From Melastoma dodecandrum (lineage: Eukaryota; Streptophyta; Magnoliopsida; Myrtales; Melastomataceae): 64,000 nt of DNA. Shown here piece after piece: positions 9,959-21,840 of the stretch. The notes below the pieces were generated by a model. The model was not told the DNA's origin and searched no databases. It was given only the letters and a program-made list of their open reading frames with translations. Where the stretch lies: NCBI GenBank assembly GCA_029817715.1, contig JARUPY010000606.1, forward strand, positions 6,882,001 to 6,946,000. Reading direction: 5' to 3'. The position numbers and the translations under genes are program-made. The first letter of the stretch is position 1, and the number at the start of each line of letters is the position of its first letter.

Positions 9959-11719
9959 CTTAATTTGTACTTTGTTCTTCTTTTTGTTGGCTTATGGTAA
10001 GAAAGAAAAAGGCCAAAGAAATCTTACATGAACCCCACCACGAAAATTAAGTTAACATTGACTTTGTAGTTCCCATTAAGGAAGAAGCCTAACCAACCCA
10101 TTACACTCCCCCCAAAACAAAAGCATTTAATTTAAAGGGGTATTAATACATTGGAGTTAAATGGGAGTAATTGGGACAGTTGAGAATAGAGTAATGAGGA
10201 AAAGAAGGGGAAGTATTTTATTACGTCTGATATGATATATACCAATTTAATGCCCCCCTTCAATTGACTCCATTCATTCAATCTCCCCTTGTTTGCTGTT
10301 GTTGCGGCTTCTTCATCTCCATGATGTCAAAGCAAAGCATTGCATCATCTCGCCATGCAATTTTCTGTATCTGGCAGCTTGAAACAGGGGCCGAGCACAG
10401 TCCAAAACGTCCCTCCCCTCGACCGGACATCCCGGCAACGATGACGAAACCTCCTGTTCCCTTCAACAGGGTCCTAAATGTGCGCCGAGAATCCAAGGTA
10501 ATCGTCAGCCAACTGAAACAAACATTCCACTGCGTGTACAGCGGCCAGGCCAGGCACCTATATGTCAGGACCCGCATTTACCTAAGCAACAGGCATTCAT
10601 CGCTTGGAGAACAAAGTTACTGGGGCTGGAATTTTTTAGCGGTTTACGCAGTGAGCTACACCGCAACTACTTCTGTGCAAAGGTTCAAAATCCGTTTCTC
10701 CCCGAGGTCAACAACACAACCTGAACCAACATTTGTGATGATTCCGACGTGGACTTTGAACTTGAACAAAACACGGGCCAAGACATCACCTTAGCCTGCA
10801 GTGCTATAAAATCCCTTGATTGGAGTCCTGACTTTATACTCCAGTGCTTCAAGATTGTTGATTGAGCAGATGTACCTCAGGCACATTATCACCGAGCAGA
10901 AACCCGATTCACTGCCGTCCTGGTCACTTTCAATTATCGAGTGAAACTCCCCGAACCTGTTTTGAAGAGGCAGTTTTGTAGGGCAGTGATGCCAGCACCC
11001 TGAAGAAAAGCTAACAACCCAATTACAGTCCTGGTCACTCCGTGTGGACCAGCTTCAAGCATCGGATACTTATTACCACATCGAACGAAGTAAACCAGCA
11101 GGAGATAACAGTAGCCAAAAGGTAGAGGGTTACATAATACTACAAAATGATAGAATCAATAAGGTAATTTGTGCATATGCCAGGGCGCACGGATTGCACG
11201 AATTATAAAGCAATAACAGCCACATCCTATCAACGCATCTAGTCGACTGGTCCTTGCTCAATGCGCATCTAGATCATTTTCCATTTACCGACAAGGGCCA
11301 CCAATGCAATCGAACAACGTGTCTCCCCATCCGCTACTGTTTCCGACGAACTTGTCGAAAATACCATATTCCTTGCTCCGGAGAACCCTCCCTAGCATAA
11401 TTATCAACAGATATATATGCACCCCTTTCTCAGCCCTCGGTAATAAACAATTGGCCAAGGCCACATCCGTTGCACATCCGGAGAATTCCTCAGCAGATGC
11501 TTGCCTTTTCTTCTCTTTCGCGACCTCAGAGACCATAATGGCTCGGAACCGTAACTATATTCCCCAATGACAAACTCAGATGAGTAGCCGAATTTGAATT
11601 GCTAATTCCAGACGCATGTACACTGTGGGAGAATTCCAACCTTCCCTTTGTCAAAAGAAAAAATCCTAATCATCCAACTGTTGCCAACCTCGATCACCTT
11701 CCCCAGGATTCTGGTCGTG

Positions 11720-12881
11720 ATCTATGGAGTATGGTTTTTCTGCAATGGATGTCCCAGTTTTCTCAACTCAGCAACTTGAGTAGCTTCTATGACTTCTTCA
11801 AGTTCTCCGAGGAAAGGGACTTCCTTTTGGCAGTCAGTCACTGGCCAAAACTTGAAATGAAACCCCAAATGACAGTGTTGGCCAACTTGTAGCCCTTTTC
11901 TACAAACTGTATGATACAGTATGAAAGTTGCTGGTGGTACACTGCAATCGACTTCAGCTAGTGTAGCGGTAAAAGCACACGAACAACAACTTATGCTCCT
12001 CTTTCATAGGCAGTGCAAAGCCATTTATAATACTCCCTAAGATCTCCAAAAGCTCTGCTATGCCACTATGCCTCTCAGTCTCATAAATGAATCTATAGAA
12101 GACGTTGTTGATGGCTTTCCTAATAAATGGGCGGTGGAACATGAACTTCACGTATATGCTGTGCACGATCGTTTTGAAGTACTCTCGCTCTCTAGGGTCT
12201 CCCGAATAGAACAAATTGTGCAACTTGAACACGAATGAGTGATCGATATAACTCTTAGCAGCTTTTGTGTCGGTGTCCGAAGAAACCACATATCTCAACA
12301 ATAACTCGTACACGAGTTGCAGAGGAGGCCAAAATGGGTCCAAATATGGCTCATCCTCCCCGGGGTCCATGACATCTTGACCATTATTCTTGTGTTCCAC
12401 GGGTGGCGGACGACGGAACACATTTACGCCAATCATCCTAATCATTTCCTCCTGGTACTTTTCGGTTATTTTCCCCGATCCGGACTGGATAAAATCCACG
12501 AGCTCCATAGGTGCCCGTTGCTTGATCTCCTTCTCCCTGACGGACTTCAGCTGGTCCGAGAAGTCCAGTTGGATGCAACAAGTCTGTAACTTTGCAGGAA
12601 CAGGGTCTGCCTCTCCAATAAAGGAACATCACGAAATGCTGGGAGCAACTCCACTGAGGTAAGTTGAGGGAGGACCAACGGCGTCGTGGCTGCTGCTGCC
12701 CCTGCAGTCCCTCCGGGCTAAGAATAGGGGCCAGCAGCAGCCCGGGAAGTGTGGTTTACAGTCACATTTGACGTCAAAACGGAGCCGCAGCTCCGCTGAC
12801 CCGAGGAATTGTTATAAGAGGGATCATCGGCTTCCGACTTTGAGGTATTCTTGTGACCTTTTTTATGATTCTCTTAAACAT
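11720..12881 (-). pseudogene. PP2A B' (B56) regulatory subunit pseudogene, intronless fragment
   Basis: The minus strand shows clear B56-family sequence: FRDVPLLERQTLFL, then VREKEIKQ, ELVDFIQSGSGKITE, EPYLDPFWPPLQLVYELLL and ALPMKEEHK, ending with [16 protein letters not shown] near 11730. B56 subunits are HEAT-like scaffolds that direct the PP2A phosphatase to its substrates. It is broken at several points. A probable frameshift lies in an A-run near 12860 just after the presumed start (12881), an in-frame TAG lies at 12718-12720, a one-base frameshift lies near 12591, and further shifts occur below 11990. The C-terminal third is missing. The longest surviving frame is 11954-12508. It lies about 40 bp from an LTR-type primer-binding site, which suggests capture by, or insertion beside, a retroelement. 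Confidence 0.85.
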
Positions 12882-12920
12882 AGCGCGGTTGGGGGTGTGG
12901 CGCGGTCGGGGGTGTGGAGA

Positions 12921-12935
12921 TCGGCTCTGATACCA
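12921..12935 (-). other. LTR-element primer-binding site
   Basis: The minus strand reads TGGTATCAGAGCCGA, the common plant LTR-retrotransposon site for initiator tRNA-Met. It is separated by two bases from a probable LTR end (ATCA at 12938) and stands immediately 5' of the PP2A pseudogene on the same strand. Confidence 0.75.
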
Positions 12936-12937
12936 CT

Positions 12938-13107
12938 TGATACAATGATTTCGGGATTACTACCCAAAAGCTAGCCCGAGGGTGGGACTGCCCTTTCTCC
13001 TTATATACTACATTGATTGGGCGTTCCCACCCGATCTGGGACTTTTTTCCATGTATCAGAATCACAATTCAATTCCGCTTTTTGTTTTCCAAAATACAAC
13101 GATAACA
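12938..13107 (-). mobile_element. Putative short LTR (about 170 bp), TRIM-like
   Basis: Read on the minus strand, the segment starts TGTTATCG, contains a TATATAAGG promoter-like box near 13000 and ends TGTATCA two bases before the primer-binding site. TG...CA ends, a TATA box and an adjacent PBS are what an LTR should show. Its small size is typical of TRIM or other non-autonomous elements. I found no second LTR copy in the window, so this is an inferred, incomplete element. Confidence 0.5.
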
Positions 13108-13171
13108 GTTAATAATTAATAATGATGTGGTGGACGCTCGCAGGCAAGGAATCTGTCGAGCACTCGCACGA

Positions 13172-13480
13172 TTACCACGACCGTGAGTTGACCCCGCCAG
13201 GATTCGCGGAAATGAACGGTAGGCCGACGAGCAGGTCAAGGAACGTGGTAGATGTACGAGTGCCTTTTAGTTACCACTGGAGGAGCTCCTCCAGGCAGTC
13301 GCGGCCCTTTAGGCCATGCACCGTGACCATCGACTTTTGGAAGTCGTTGACCGGGTCGTGCGAGTCCACCGAGAGGAACACGCTATCGCTGAACGGCAAG
13401 GGAGATTGTCGTCCTTTATCTCCTCCCCCACTCTTTAAGGACATGGAGATCGTCACCCCTACTCCATACACCCGAGACAT
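13172..13480 (-). pseudogene. OVATE family protein (OFP) pseudogene
   Basis: From an ATG at 13480 the frame gives the hallmark of the OVATE C-terminal domain: SVDSHDPVNDFQKSM, then CLEELLQW. A TAA at 13271-13273 falls where the family has W-Y/F-L. In the same frame beyond the stop, FLDLLVGLPF matches the end of the domain, but about a dozen residues between are missing. OFPs are plant transcriptional regulators that bind TALE homeodomain proteins. The premature stop plus internal deletion make this a dead copy. It is a different paralogue from the intact OFP at 23304-24005. Confidence 0.7.
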
Positions 13481-15305
13481 CCTCTCCTAAAGTTAAATTG
13501 TTCCCATGTCAGCCCCCACAACAAAAGAAAAAAGGAAAAATAGTAAAAATGATGAGCATTCATGGACACGAGAGAGATAAAAGATATATATACATTGAGT
13601 CAAAGTCATCGTTACCTTTTCTGATACTACTAAATCATACCCAATTGCTTGAAGGACGACGCTTTCTTTCATATTCTTCCCCAAGTGGGGCATCTTGTCG
13701 ACCACCGATAAACTTTTTCTCGATAAGTTTTTGTTTTGACCGAAAAAGGGGAATTGACCAACATTATAATACCACAAGAAAAAGCTTTTTGATTCAGTAT
13801 ATAGGAAGTTTCGGCCTCTTTTCCATAGGTTTTAATAAACATTAAATCGGGTTAATCAGTCTAATAATAATTAACCCTTTGGCTTTGGCATATAAAATAT
13901 AACAGACAGATATAAATATATATAAATATTGAAGAAGAAGAAGAGAGAAGAAGAGTGATGGGATGATGATAACTCGATCTCCCGGTCTCTGGTCAGAACT
14001 TCCTCTCTGCGTTGATCAGAAGCTCTGAAGTGTGTTTGCTTTGCTTCCCCTCGTTATCAAAATTCGTGAAAAACAATGATGACTGATGCGTTAATAATTT
14101 CCAAGGGTTGTTCTTGTTTTTGGGGGGGGTTATTAACGCATCAAGTGGGCGGTCCCCCCCCCCCCCTGTATACTACTTTGATAAATAGTATTTATTTCCC
14201 CGTTGTGTAGGAATTACCACCTGCCCTGCCACAAACTCTTGGATTGTTCTTCTGGGGTGTCAATATTTTAGTAATCCATCCGGACACAAGACTACGAGAG
14301 TAAGCAGCAGGTCATATAAGCAGCTAGGGTTTTTTTTTTTAATGTTGGAGATGCCCATTTATCTTTTTTGTTTTATCCCAGCCCTAAACCCACCAAAGCG
14401 CGATAACTTCCATGTCCCCAGACCACACCATTGGCTTCCCGGCAATCATCACCTTTTTGGAAAGTTAAAAAATGACAAAAAAGTATGTGTAATTTTTTAA
14501 TTGCAGCAATTGGGGGGGGGGGGGGGGGGGTCAGAAAATGTTCCTGATAAAAAAAGTGGAGTTCGATCCTGCCTTTTTTTTTCTTCCCTTTTGATTTTCT
14601 TCGCATGATTCAAAACCCTGATTTTATGACACGGGATTTGGGCGCGCAAGAAAGAAAGATATGCGTGGTTCATAAGAATGTGCGAAAAAATTTAACTAGA
14701 CGGGATTACGTATAAATTCATACATCGTCTCACATTCCAACCTTTCATTTAGTTAATGCCACGACCTAATTCAAGAAAGTAACATATCTCAATCAATTTA
14801 GACGAAAAACGTAAATATTATTTTGAGGCTAATGTGTCATAAGACTGTGAAAATAGTTGACAACAACTTTGAAGAAACGACCAATACCCCTTCAAGATTT
14901 TAACCGGTTAATTTAGATTTATAGTATATATAGATAGGATCTTTTTATATTTTTTTTAAAAACTACAGAAACAGAAAAACATCAACTTTATCTTTAGTTT
15001 TACACTCTTAGGTATAGATGTATTTGTTATCCGACTCCATATTTCTTTCAAAAGTGAAGGAAGGTATCTCCTTTTATCGAGTCTCGATTTTTTCTATCCA
15101 CGTATTATTAAATTCAGGTGACGATCATATAATTTTATTCCCTTTTCCAGTGGTCTCTAAAAGTATTTTGGTTTTTACCATTCCTAAGTTTCTATTTTCA
15201 CTTTTACGACTGTCTCTCCTTTTACCTTTTTCTTTTCTTAAAATTCAACCTCAAGTTTTACTTATTTTATAATTTAGTCCTTCAAGACAAAAATGAAAAT
15301 TTTTC
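13481..15305. other. Non-coding with homopolymer tracts
   Basis: AT-rich DNA without a supportable gene. It contains a poly-C tract (about 14153-14166) and a 19-nt poly-G tract (14512-14530). The last 700 bp, A-rich on the minus strand and lying directly beyond the EPRV 2 primer-binding site, may be viral leader or intergenic sequence; this is a guess from position and composition. Confidence 0.5.
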
Positions 15306-15641
15306 CTAAGCGGCTCTGATACCAATTAGAAACGAAGGATACGAACTTAGGAAGAGTTTTCTAATAGTCTTTTTCGCCCTCGAATACTCGTTAGAGTATA
15401 TTGAACTAGCCGTAAATCCCAAACTGGACTTACCTTCAACGAAGAATTCCTCAAATTCACTCTGGGCCAGAGTCAGTTCTTCTAATTTCTTATAGTAACT
15501 CTCTACAAGCCTAGACAATTGGGTTATCTGGGCCGATAAACCTTTCAAACAATCCACTACCGTATTCAAAAGTCCAGTAGTAGAATCCTTGCCAACCCCG
15601 TGATCCAAGTGAAACAATTTCGGGTTTGGACAATCTGCCAT
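15306..15641 (-). pseudogene. EPRV 2 small ORF, coiled-coil-like
   Basis: A 111-codon frame whose middle (about residues 25-65) is rich in Leu, Gln and Glu with heptad-like spacing. It ends just as the primer-binding site begins. Position and character recall small caulimovirid virion-associated or aphid-factor-type proteins, but there is no diagnostic motif. Function not assigned. Confidence 0.4.
15311..15324 (-). other. tRNA-Met primer-binding site of EPRV 2
   Basis: The minus strand reads TGGTATCAGAGCCG. In this family the site marks the genome origin, so its place at the 3' end of the element fits linearisation of a circular genome near the origin. Confidence 0.75.
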
Positions 15642-16254
15642 AGAAACGACTCGTACACTTGCGCCACAAAAGTTAGCTGATGGTCCTAGTGACCGACAAA
15701 AATGTCTAATCTAACTTTATACAGTTTTCTCCCGTCTGCATCATTACCATGTTCTAGGAGATTCCTTCATTATTGGCGCCGAATGTCTCGCCAACTTCAT
15801 TTCCAGAGAGTCCCCTCTATTGTTGATATTCTTCCTGAATTCGTTGGCTCTCTCTTCATCTTGTGCAAATCGCTGAGCTAATGATTTATCTGTGTAATCG
15901 ACGATTTTTCTCCAGACTTCAAATGTATCAGTTCCGGAGGCATAACTTGGAGTTTTCTCTCTTCTAGAAGCTATCCAGAAGATCTAAAACTTTTTCACAT
16001 CCTCGTTCTCCAGCTTGTTCATCCGCATAGCTTAAGTAAGAACGGAGGATCGTAACAGTTGTCATCCCGTCACTGAGAACGTAATACTTGTCCTTTTAGG
16101 CTAATACATGCTCCAGCACATCCTTCAAGAACTCAACCTTTATGGCTTTTCCTAAGGTTTTACCCTGTAATACTTCCGCCATAAACCTTTATGATCAAGG
16201 TCATGTCGTTGAGGTTCTATGAGATGTCTACTTTCACTAGGGATGATGGATGTC

Positions 16255-17496
16255 CTAAACTTGGATATTGAGAAGGATTACTTTTCCCATCTTTTCATAT
16301 TCCTCTTCATCCATCATAGTGCTAGTAATCAATGTCGTGGCATACTTTGGTCCGTATCCCAGGCATCCTAGTATAAACTTTACCAGCTGAGGCAGTGGCT
16401 CGATTTGTTTTGGTTCTGAACGATCAATCTCCAGAATATCCACAAACCCTGCATATAAATATGGTAAAGCTACTCCCACCATTCTTGAATTAATCCTCAG
16501 CGACGACCACTTCTCCGATTTCCAGTATAGATATGGCCGAAGTACATAGTTTTCTTCGAGTGATGATTCTCTCATATCCACCACTACCATTGGGGTCTCG
16601 AATTCCTTAACCTCATAAGGTAATATGGACATTGTGGTGGTGAGAATCTGCTGTCTATCCCTTATGGTTTTGGACATCTCTTCTCCATCTGAAGCCTTAT
16701 ACAACAGCTTAGACTTTAGATCTTTGATATACTCGACTGCTTTTGCTGCAAAAAAACTCAATCTGACATTTATAATTGTTCTTGACGCTACCCATGAGTC
16801 CTCCACGGACAACAGTGGCATCCCAGTATAGGGATCCATCTTCAAAAGAGTCTAAATCAAAATACCAGGATTCTTCCGAACCCTAATGACTTTGTCATCA
16901 TGAGCCTGCTCACCAGATTCTTTAACCGAATCTCTTTCAGGAATTGATTCCTCAAGGTTCTCCTTAACTTTAGGATTACCTTCTTCGAGGAAGTTTGGCA
17001 TTTCATAGTTAAAATACGCGTCATACTCCATTTCTGCCGTCTTATCAGGTTCTTCCCTCTGAGTTGGCTCACCTATGAAGGCTTTGAATTATGCCTCCTC
17101 TCGAGCATACTCAGCTTCAGCCTGCTCTTTCTCCTCCTTTCGTGTCTGCAAGAGACTCTTATAGGATTTGACATCTTGGTTTATTGAGATGTTCTGCTCT
17201 TTAGCTAGGTGATTTCGACAGTAATTGAACTGCTCCGTGGTTAATGGGTACCACCAAGGTTTTTCAACATTTTCCTCCTTTACCGGAGCGTCCTTCTCAG
17301 GACCAAAGGACTTAAGCTGTTTTGCTTTCCTCTTTCTCTTGGCTTTTCCTTGAGAATCAGCCCGGGCTCCTTCCTTCAGATCTGCCATCTTCGCCTTTCC
17401 TTTGGAGCTTTCCTCCTTATGATCAACCATCTTCTCTTGAGGATCTTTCTTCATGTCTCCATTGGAGTTGGTGTTAGCCTTCTCCTTCGGATCCAT
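16255..17496 (-). pseudogene. EPRV 2 post-RNase H protein, TAV-like (tentative)
   Basis: Three broken frames (17089-17496, 16857-17072, 16255-16845) follow RNase H on the same strand. The first begins with a Lys/Glu-rich repeat tail and continues with PWWYPLTTEQF and a basic-acidic helix; the spacing recalls the RNase H-like mini-domain of caulimovirus transactivator (TAV/P6) proteins. The 196-codon frame 16255-16845 has no motif I recognise. TAV identity rests mainly on genome position. It is separated from the next frame by stops. Confidence 0.45.
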
Positions 17497-17705
17497 CTTC
17501 CCTTCCTAAGAACTTATTTTCGCTTTCCCCTTAGAATTGGTCGAATCCTTTTCCTTGGATTCAGCCACTCCCTTCTGGGAATCTACTTTTGCTTTTCCTT
17601 TAGAGTTAGCCGAACCTTTCTCTTTAGGATTAACTATCCCCTTCTGGGATTATGTTTTCGCTTCTCTTTTAGAGTCGGTAACAACCTTCACTTCGAGATT
17701 GGCTT
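17380..17705 (-). repeat. 69-bp degenerate tandem repeats coding for Lys/Ser-rich 23-mers
   Basis: Landmarks recur at 17452, 17521, 17590 and 17659, a period of exactly 69 bp, i.e. 23 codons. On the minus strand units give variants of SKGKAK followed by KEG or KEK blocks. The period is a multiple of three, so the array arose while the frame was under coding selection. One unit now carries a stop. Confidence 0.75.
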
Positions 17706-17990
17706 TTAGGTGCCAAAAAGATGTTACATAAGTCAAGTCAGAACGTACTAAGAATTTCTTTAGATGCCAAAAAGATGTAAAAGGCCTTTATTCCATTTTT
17801 TTAAAGCCAATACTTCTTTTTCGTATATCGAGTATCGGAGTTCATACCCCTTAAATCCTTTAATTTTCAGAACAGCCCTTCTAGAACTCGTTAGAAGCAT
17901 CAATCTCCATGACTAACTCATCTTTATCAGATGGTAAGGAAAGTTGAGATAAATTTTTAACCTTTCCCTTAATCCTCTGAATAGCCCGAG
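17700..17990 (-). pseudogene. EPRV 2 RNase H domain remnant
   Basis: Across several frames the minus strand shows MEIDAS, then YSIYEKEVLALKKW and KFLVRSDL, matching RNase H1 strands and helices that follow RT in caulimovirids. Stops and one-base shifts separate the pieces, and the domain is shorter than normal. Confidence 0.7.
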
Positions 17991-18009
17991 TATTCTCATC
18001 TTCCCATGT

Positions 18010-18870
18010 CTAAGGATTTGTATAAGATGTCTTCTTTGAAATCCTCCCTAGATCTTGGGAAAGATCCTTCACAAACGTTCTAGCATAGTTAACAAATCCG
18101 CAGAATCTTTGGACTTGCTTCTTATCCTCAAGTCTGTTAGGAAAATCAATAATTTTTTCTACAATATGACTTTGTAATTTAATCTTTCCTTTTTTAATTT
18201 GCTTGCCTAGAAAATTAACTAATTCCTTAAACCATTCTATCTTTCTTTTAGATAGAATCATGCCTTCCTGTCGGAAAACATCAGTCACCTTATCAAGGTG
18301 CCTCATGTGATCGTCATCATTCTGACTGTAGACTAGCACATTGTCTATGTAGACCGCACAAAACTTGCGGAATTGCTTGAAAGCATTATCCATTTTGCGC
18401 TGAACGACGCCTGAAGCATTCTTTAAGCCGAACGGCATCACCAGACATTCAAACATCCCTTGCGGAGCATTGAAAGCAGTTAGAGGAATCGAATCTTCTT
18501 CCATCTTGACTTGCCAGTAACCACTTTTCAAGTCAAATTTGGAAAAGAATTTTGGTTGGCTCAAACTAATTCAATCAATTAAATCTCCTGCAGTAGGAAT
18601 CTTATAGCCATCGTCTTTGGTAGCTTTGTTAACCATTCGTGCTTTGCCTCGCACCTTCTCGGCATGGTTTATTACCATAAAGGCAAAACTAGAATGTGGA
18701 CTGTAATTGTCCCTAATCAAGTCTTTTCCAAGCAACATAGAAATCTGTTTATCAAATTCCTCAACCATTCCAGCCGTGTATGTAATATTTCTGGCTCTTA
18801 TAATGGTTCCGGGATCGTTCAACTCGAGTATAGCCTTGAGGTCATTCCGACTCCACAATTTTAGAGGATA
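18010..18870 (-). pseudogene. EPRV 2 reverse transcriptase remnant
   Basis: Two frames (18571-18858 and 18010-18564) cover RT. Visible landmarks are FSKFDLKSGYWQVKM, TAFNAPQGMFE, VMPFGLKNA and FCGFVNYAR. The catalytic box reads YIDN instead of Y[IVM]DD, so one catalytic aspartate is Asn. A stop between the two frames and this substitution make an active enzyme unlikely. This is the best-preserved part of the element. Confidence 0.88.
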
Positions 18871-19053
18871 TTCACTAAAATTGTCAGCAAGTTTTACAAA
18901 GAACTTTTCCCATTTTGTCTATGTTAACTATATTGCCCTACACACTTCTTGTTTTGGAAACAAGTCGTCATACCAGTTAGAATTTTTGGTATTCGTCGAA
19001 GAAAACAGGGTTTGTACCCATAAATCCTTCTCTTCCAACCGTGTATCACCACA

Positions 19054-19560
19054 CTAAGCCCGCACTCTGAAAGCTCTTTCACATGGCTGATCACCACAAT
19101 ACTCTGTCTGTTTTACCGGATACAACCCAAATTTTAATCTTAACTTAGGCTCTTGTAGAGTATTAATCTTTACACCACCAATGAAAACATCATGGACATC
19201 TTGCACAAAAAGTAAATTTTCCTTTTGTCCCTTAAGAAAGGCATTACCAATAATGATATATGCCTGTAGCAAAGGATGTGCAAGGATCTCTTTAATGTCT
19301 AACAATTGTTGCCATTCCATCGACATTAACCATATGGATGGGTCTTTGTAGTGGTTCCCACCACTCATCTGGTAGAGCATTGAGCCTAACACAACTTATG
19401 TTACACCTAGTGTCTATCAAGGTATCCAGAGAATACTCATAGTATCCAGGAAATGTGAAAGTTAGAGCATGTGCTCAGTTCTTCCTTCCGTACACTAAAA
19501 CTTGTATGCCTGGGTATTTCTTGATATGGTTCTATCATCCTCCAGATTTCGTTGATTTAA
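19054..19560 (-). pseudogene. EPRV 2 aspartic protease remnant
   Basis: The frame near 19397-19420 reads LIDTRCNI where family members have a D-T-G active site, so the glycine is replaced by Arg. Downstream, frame 19054-19392 carries hydrophobic strands (IIIGNAFL) typical of the retroviral-type protease fold. Frameshifts separate the two. Confidence 0.65.
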
Positions 19561-20060
19561 TCCTTAAAGTCAATGAATTCCCCAAACAACGATCGTTCAG
19601 GGCCATCATGAAATTTGGATGGACTTGGAACCATACAAAACCGTGTGTTAGCCTGTATTCCTGATATCAGCTGATCTTTGAATTCTCGCCATCTTTTATC
19701 AATCACACCTGCTACCACAGGACTATCCGCTGGAATATGTAATAACAGAACTAATCCTACCTGGATCAACCCAATGTGTATATAGTTATATACACCTCTT
19801 GTATGTTGCATTGTTTTCCTAATGCGTTGTACGTTCAATAATGGGATATCCAAAGTCACAAGTTTCGTGCTAGTAACTTGAGTCATTGCCTCCGACTATG
19901 AGATGTCTATTATTGATCTAAAACTAAACCTTGAGACATTATAGACTTCTCTCACGTTAATGTTTGGCAACCTCCATTCCAGAATAGACTGGGATGGATC
20001 TTCGTACTAGTGAGTTTCTTCCAGTATCTGATTCGTTGTTTATAAAGGAACCAACTCATC
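19557..20060 (-). pseudogene. EPRV 2 movement protein remnant
   Basis: Frame 19557-19886 includes YNYIHIGLIQVGL followed by DKRWREFKDQLI, matching the conserved core of 30K-superfamily caulimovirid movement proteins, which line plasmodesmata. Weak N-terminal sequence (NINVREVYNVSRF) continues upstream to about 20060 in a broken frame. It lies downstream of the capsid zinc knuckle and upstream of protease. Confidence 0.65.
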
Positions 20061-20269
20061 ACCATCTCCATTCTGCTTTGCTCTCATCATGAATAGATGC
20101 GTAGTCTAGATATCAGAATATTCTTCGAGTCTGTATCGTAATTTGAAACAACCTCGTAGATTGATTCTACTTCCGAGTCTAAGTCAGAAATTTCCTGCTC
20201 ATCTACTGGTTCATAAGCCATGACTTCCTCCTCATAATCCTGTCATCCAGAAATACCATCCGAAGTCTT

Positions 20270-21840
20270 TATCTCATTTGGTTCTTCTGATGACAAGTAT
20301 CCGCTTTTGTGAGTTTTTGACCCACAAAACCAGCAGCAATTGTAACTGCTCAACGGTTTTCCTTTTGGACACTTAGGTTCTCTACCATGCTTTCATTTAA
20401 AGGCATCAATCATATCTTTATCCTTAAGGTTATCCCGTCTCCTTACAAACCTTTTGGGTTTGTAAGCAGGACCTCTCCTTTGCTTGTTTTGGAGATCATT
20501 TCTTGGCCAAACTTTCCTTTTATTATATCCAACAAATTTTTTCTTCTTAGGAAAGTTTTTTGTTCTCATGGATTCTCCTGGAGTATCACATCCATACCTC
20601 CCAAACACATACTCAATCTGAGAACAACTTCTCTTGTTCAGGTATGGGAGCTTTTTGGCTGTCTCCTTAACCTGGAGCTTAGTACACGCCTACCTGGAGC
20701 GTGCCTGAATTTTTCCTCCGAGTCCAAGAACAACATTTTCCTCACTTAGAAGTAATTCATAGGCCTTTTGCGCAACCTCTGGTCAGGGCTCTGGAAGTTT
20801 TGCAAAAAAGGTTCTCAATATGAACTGTTGTGAAACTATGTCCAGATTGTAATAATACTTCTGAAATTCACATATGTAGTTATCAAACAGACACATATTA
20901 CAGATCTGTAATTTAACTAGAGCAGTTAAAGATTGCTCTTTTTCCACAGTTTCCGTGGACAGTGAAAAACCACAGAACTCCCGTTTTAATGCATCAACAA
21001 TGATTGCCAATATACCATCAACGGTCAGCGCTTGATCTATCTTTTCTTTGATGTCTGTGTGAGCCACCAAAGATTTCTAGTATTTTTACACCGTACCCAT
21101 GAGGGCTGCTACACATAATTCATAGATTGATCTAGGGGATAATATCCCAACAGACGCAGTCATTCGAATCATTCGCACTCATCTAACCTTTTGGATACGT
21201 GCTTCTCACAATCGATGTCCAAAAAAGCACCAGGAGTGATTATTGGCTTCAGAACATTATCCATCGGAATAAATTACGGTTTGCTTCTATGGGGATAATC
21301 TGGCCTGTAAATCTCCCTTTTCGCAGTAATTAGTTCATTAAACGTTCTATTGTCTAAATGAACTGGAGTCTCTTCTGCCATACCTAAGGATTTCCTTAAG
21401 TTTTTTGCCAACTCCCCACTTTGGGAGTTCAAATTTGTATTTCGCTTTCGTGGGTCTAAGATGTAAAGTGCAACTGATTCCTTGTACTTCTCATCCACAC
21501 TTTTGCATTGATCCTGTTTGGAATTTCTCCCTCGTAATTTCAATTTTTCAACTGGTTTTCCCGAAGCACTCTCCAGTCCAGAAGTCGCATCTGTTTCAGG
21601 CTTTTTTAATCTTCTTTCATGCTCAATAGAATCTAGCATCTTGTTTACTATAGAGCTGAGCAAGATAGTTTCGGCTCTCAAGACTTTCAGTACTCCCTTG
21701 AATAGTTAACTGTGTTAAAATATCATTTATATCTTTACTAATTCCATAGGGAGTCATTTTAGACTATGTGACGAACTCCAATCTTATAGGAGTTTCAGAA
21801 GGATCTCCTGAAGATTTTCGTTTCACCGGACATTTCCAAT
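20270..21840 (-). pseudogene. EPRV 2 capsid protein region
   Basis: Frames at 21274-21681, 20783-21070 and 20393-20608 together resemble a caulimovirid capsid: a variable Glu/Lys-rich start, a core with FQKYYYNLD and FFAKLPEP, a strongly basic Lys/Arg tail, then a zinc-knuckle-like CCWFCGSKTHKSG near 20310-20345 in which the last Cys is lost. Internal stops and shifts are frequent. Confidence 0.7.

Larger units (their letters stand above)
9566..11719. other. Non-coding, nothing recognised beyond microsatellites
   Basis: Contains 3' UTR-like sequence of the GIR1-like gene and then about 1.6 kb without a gene I can support. Open frames at 10264-10794 (+) and 11285-11536 (-) show no recognisable domain. 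Confidence 0.5.

Noticed and set aside
10264..10794. 176-codon plus-strand frame
   Set aside because: No domain, no splice or promoter context, composition like random sequence.
12921..15324. TGGTATCAGAGC sites as possible tRNA gene fragments
   Set aside because: They are complementary to tRNA-Met ends and lie at retroelement origins; no cloverleaf surrounds them.
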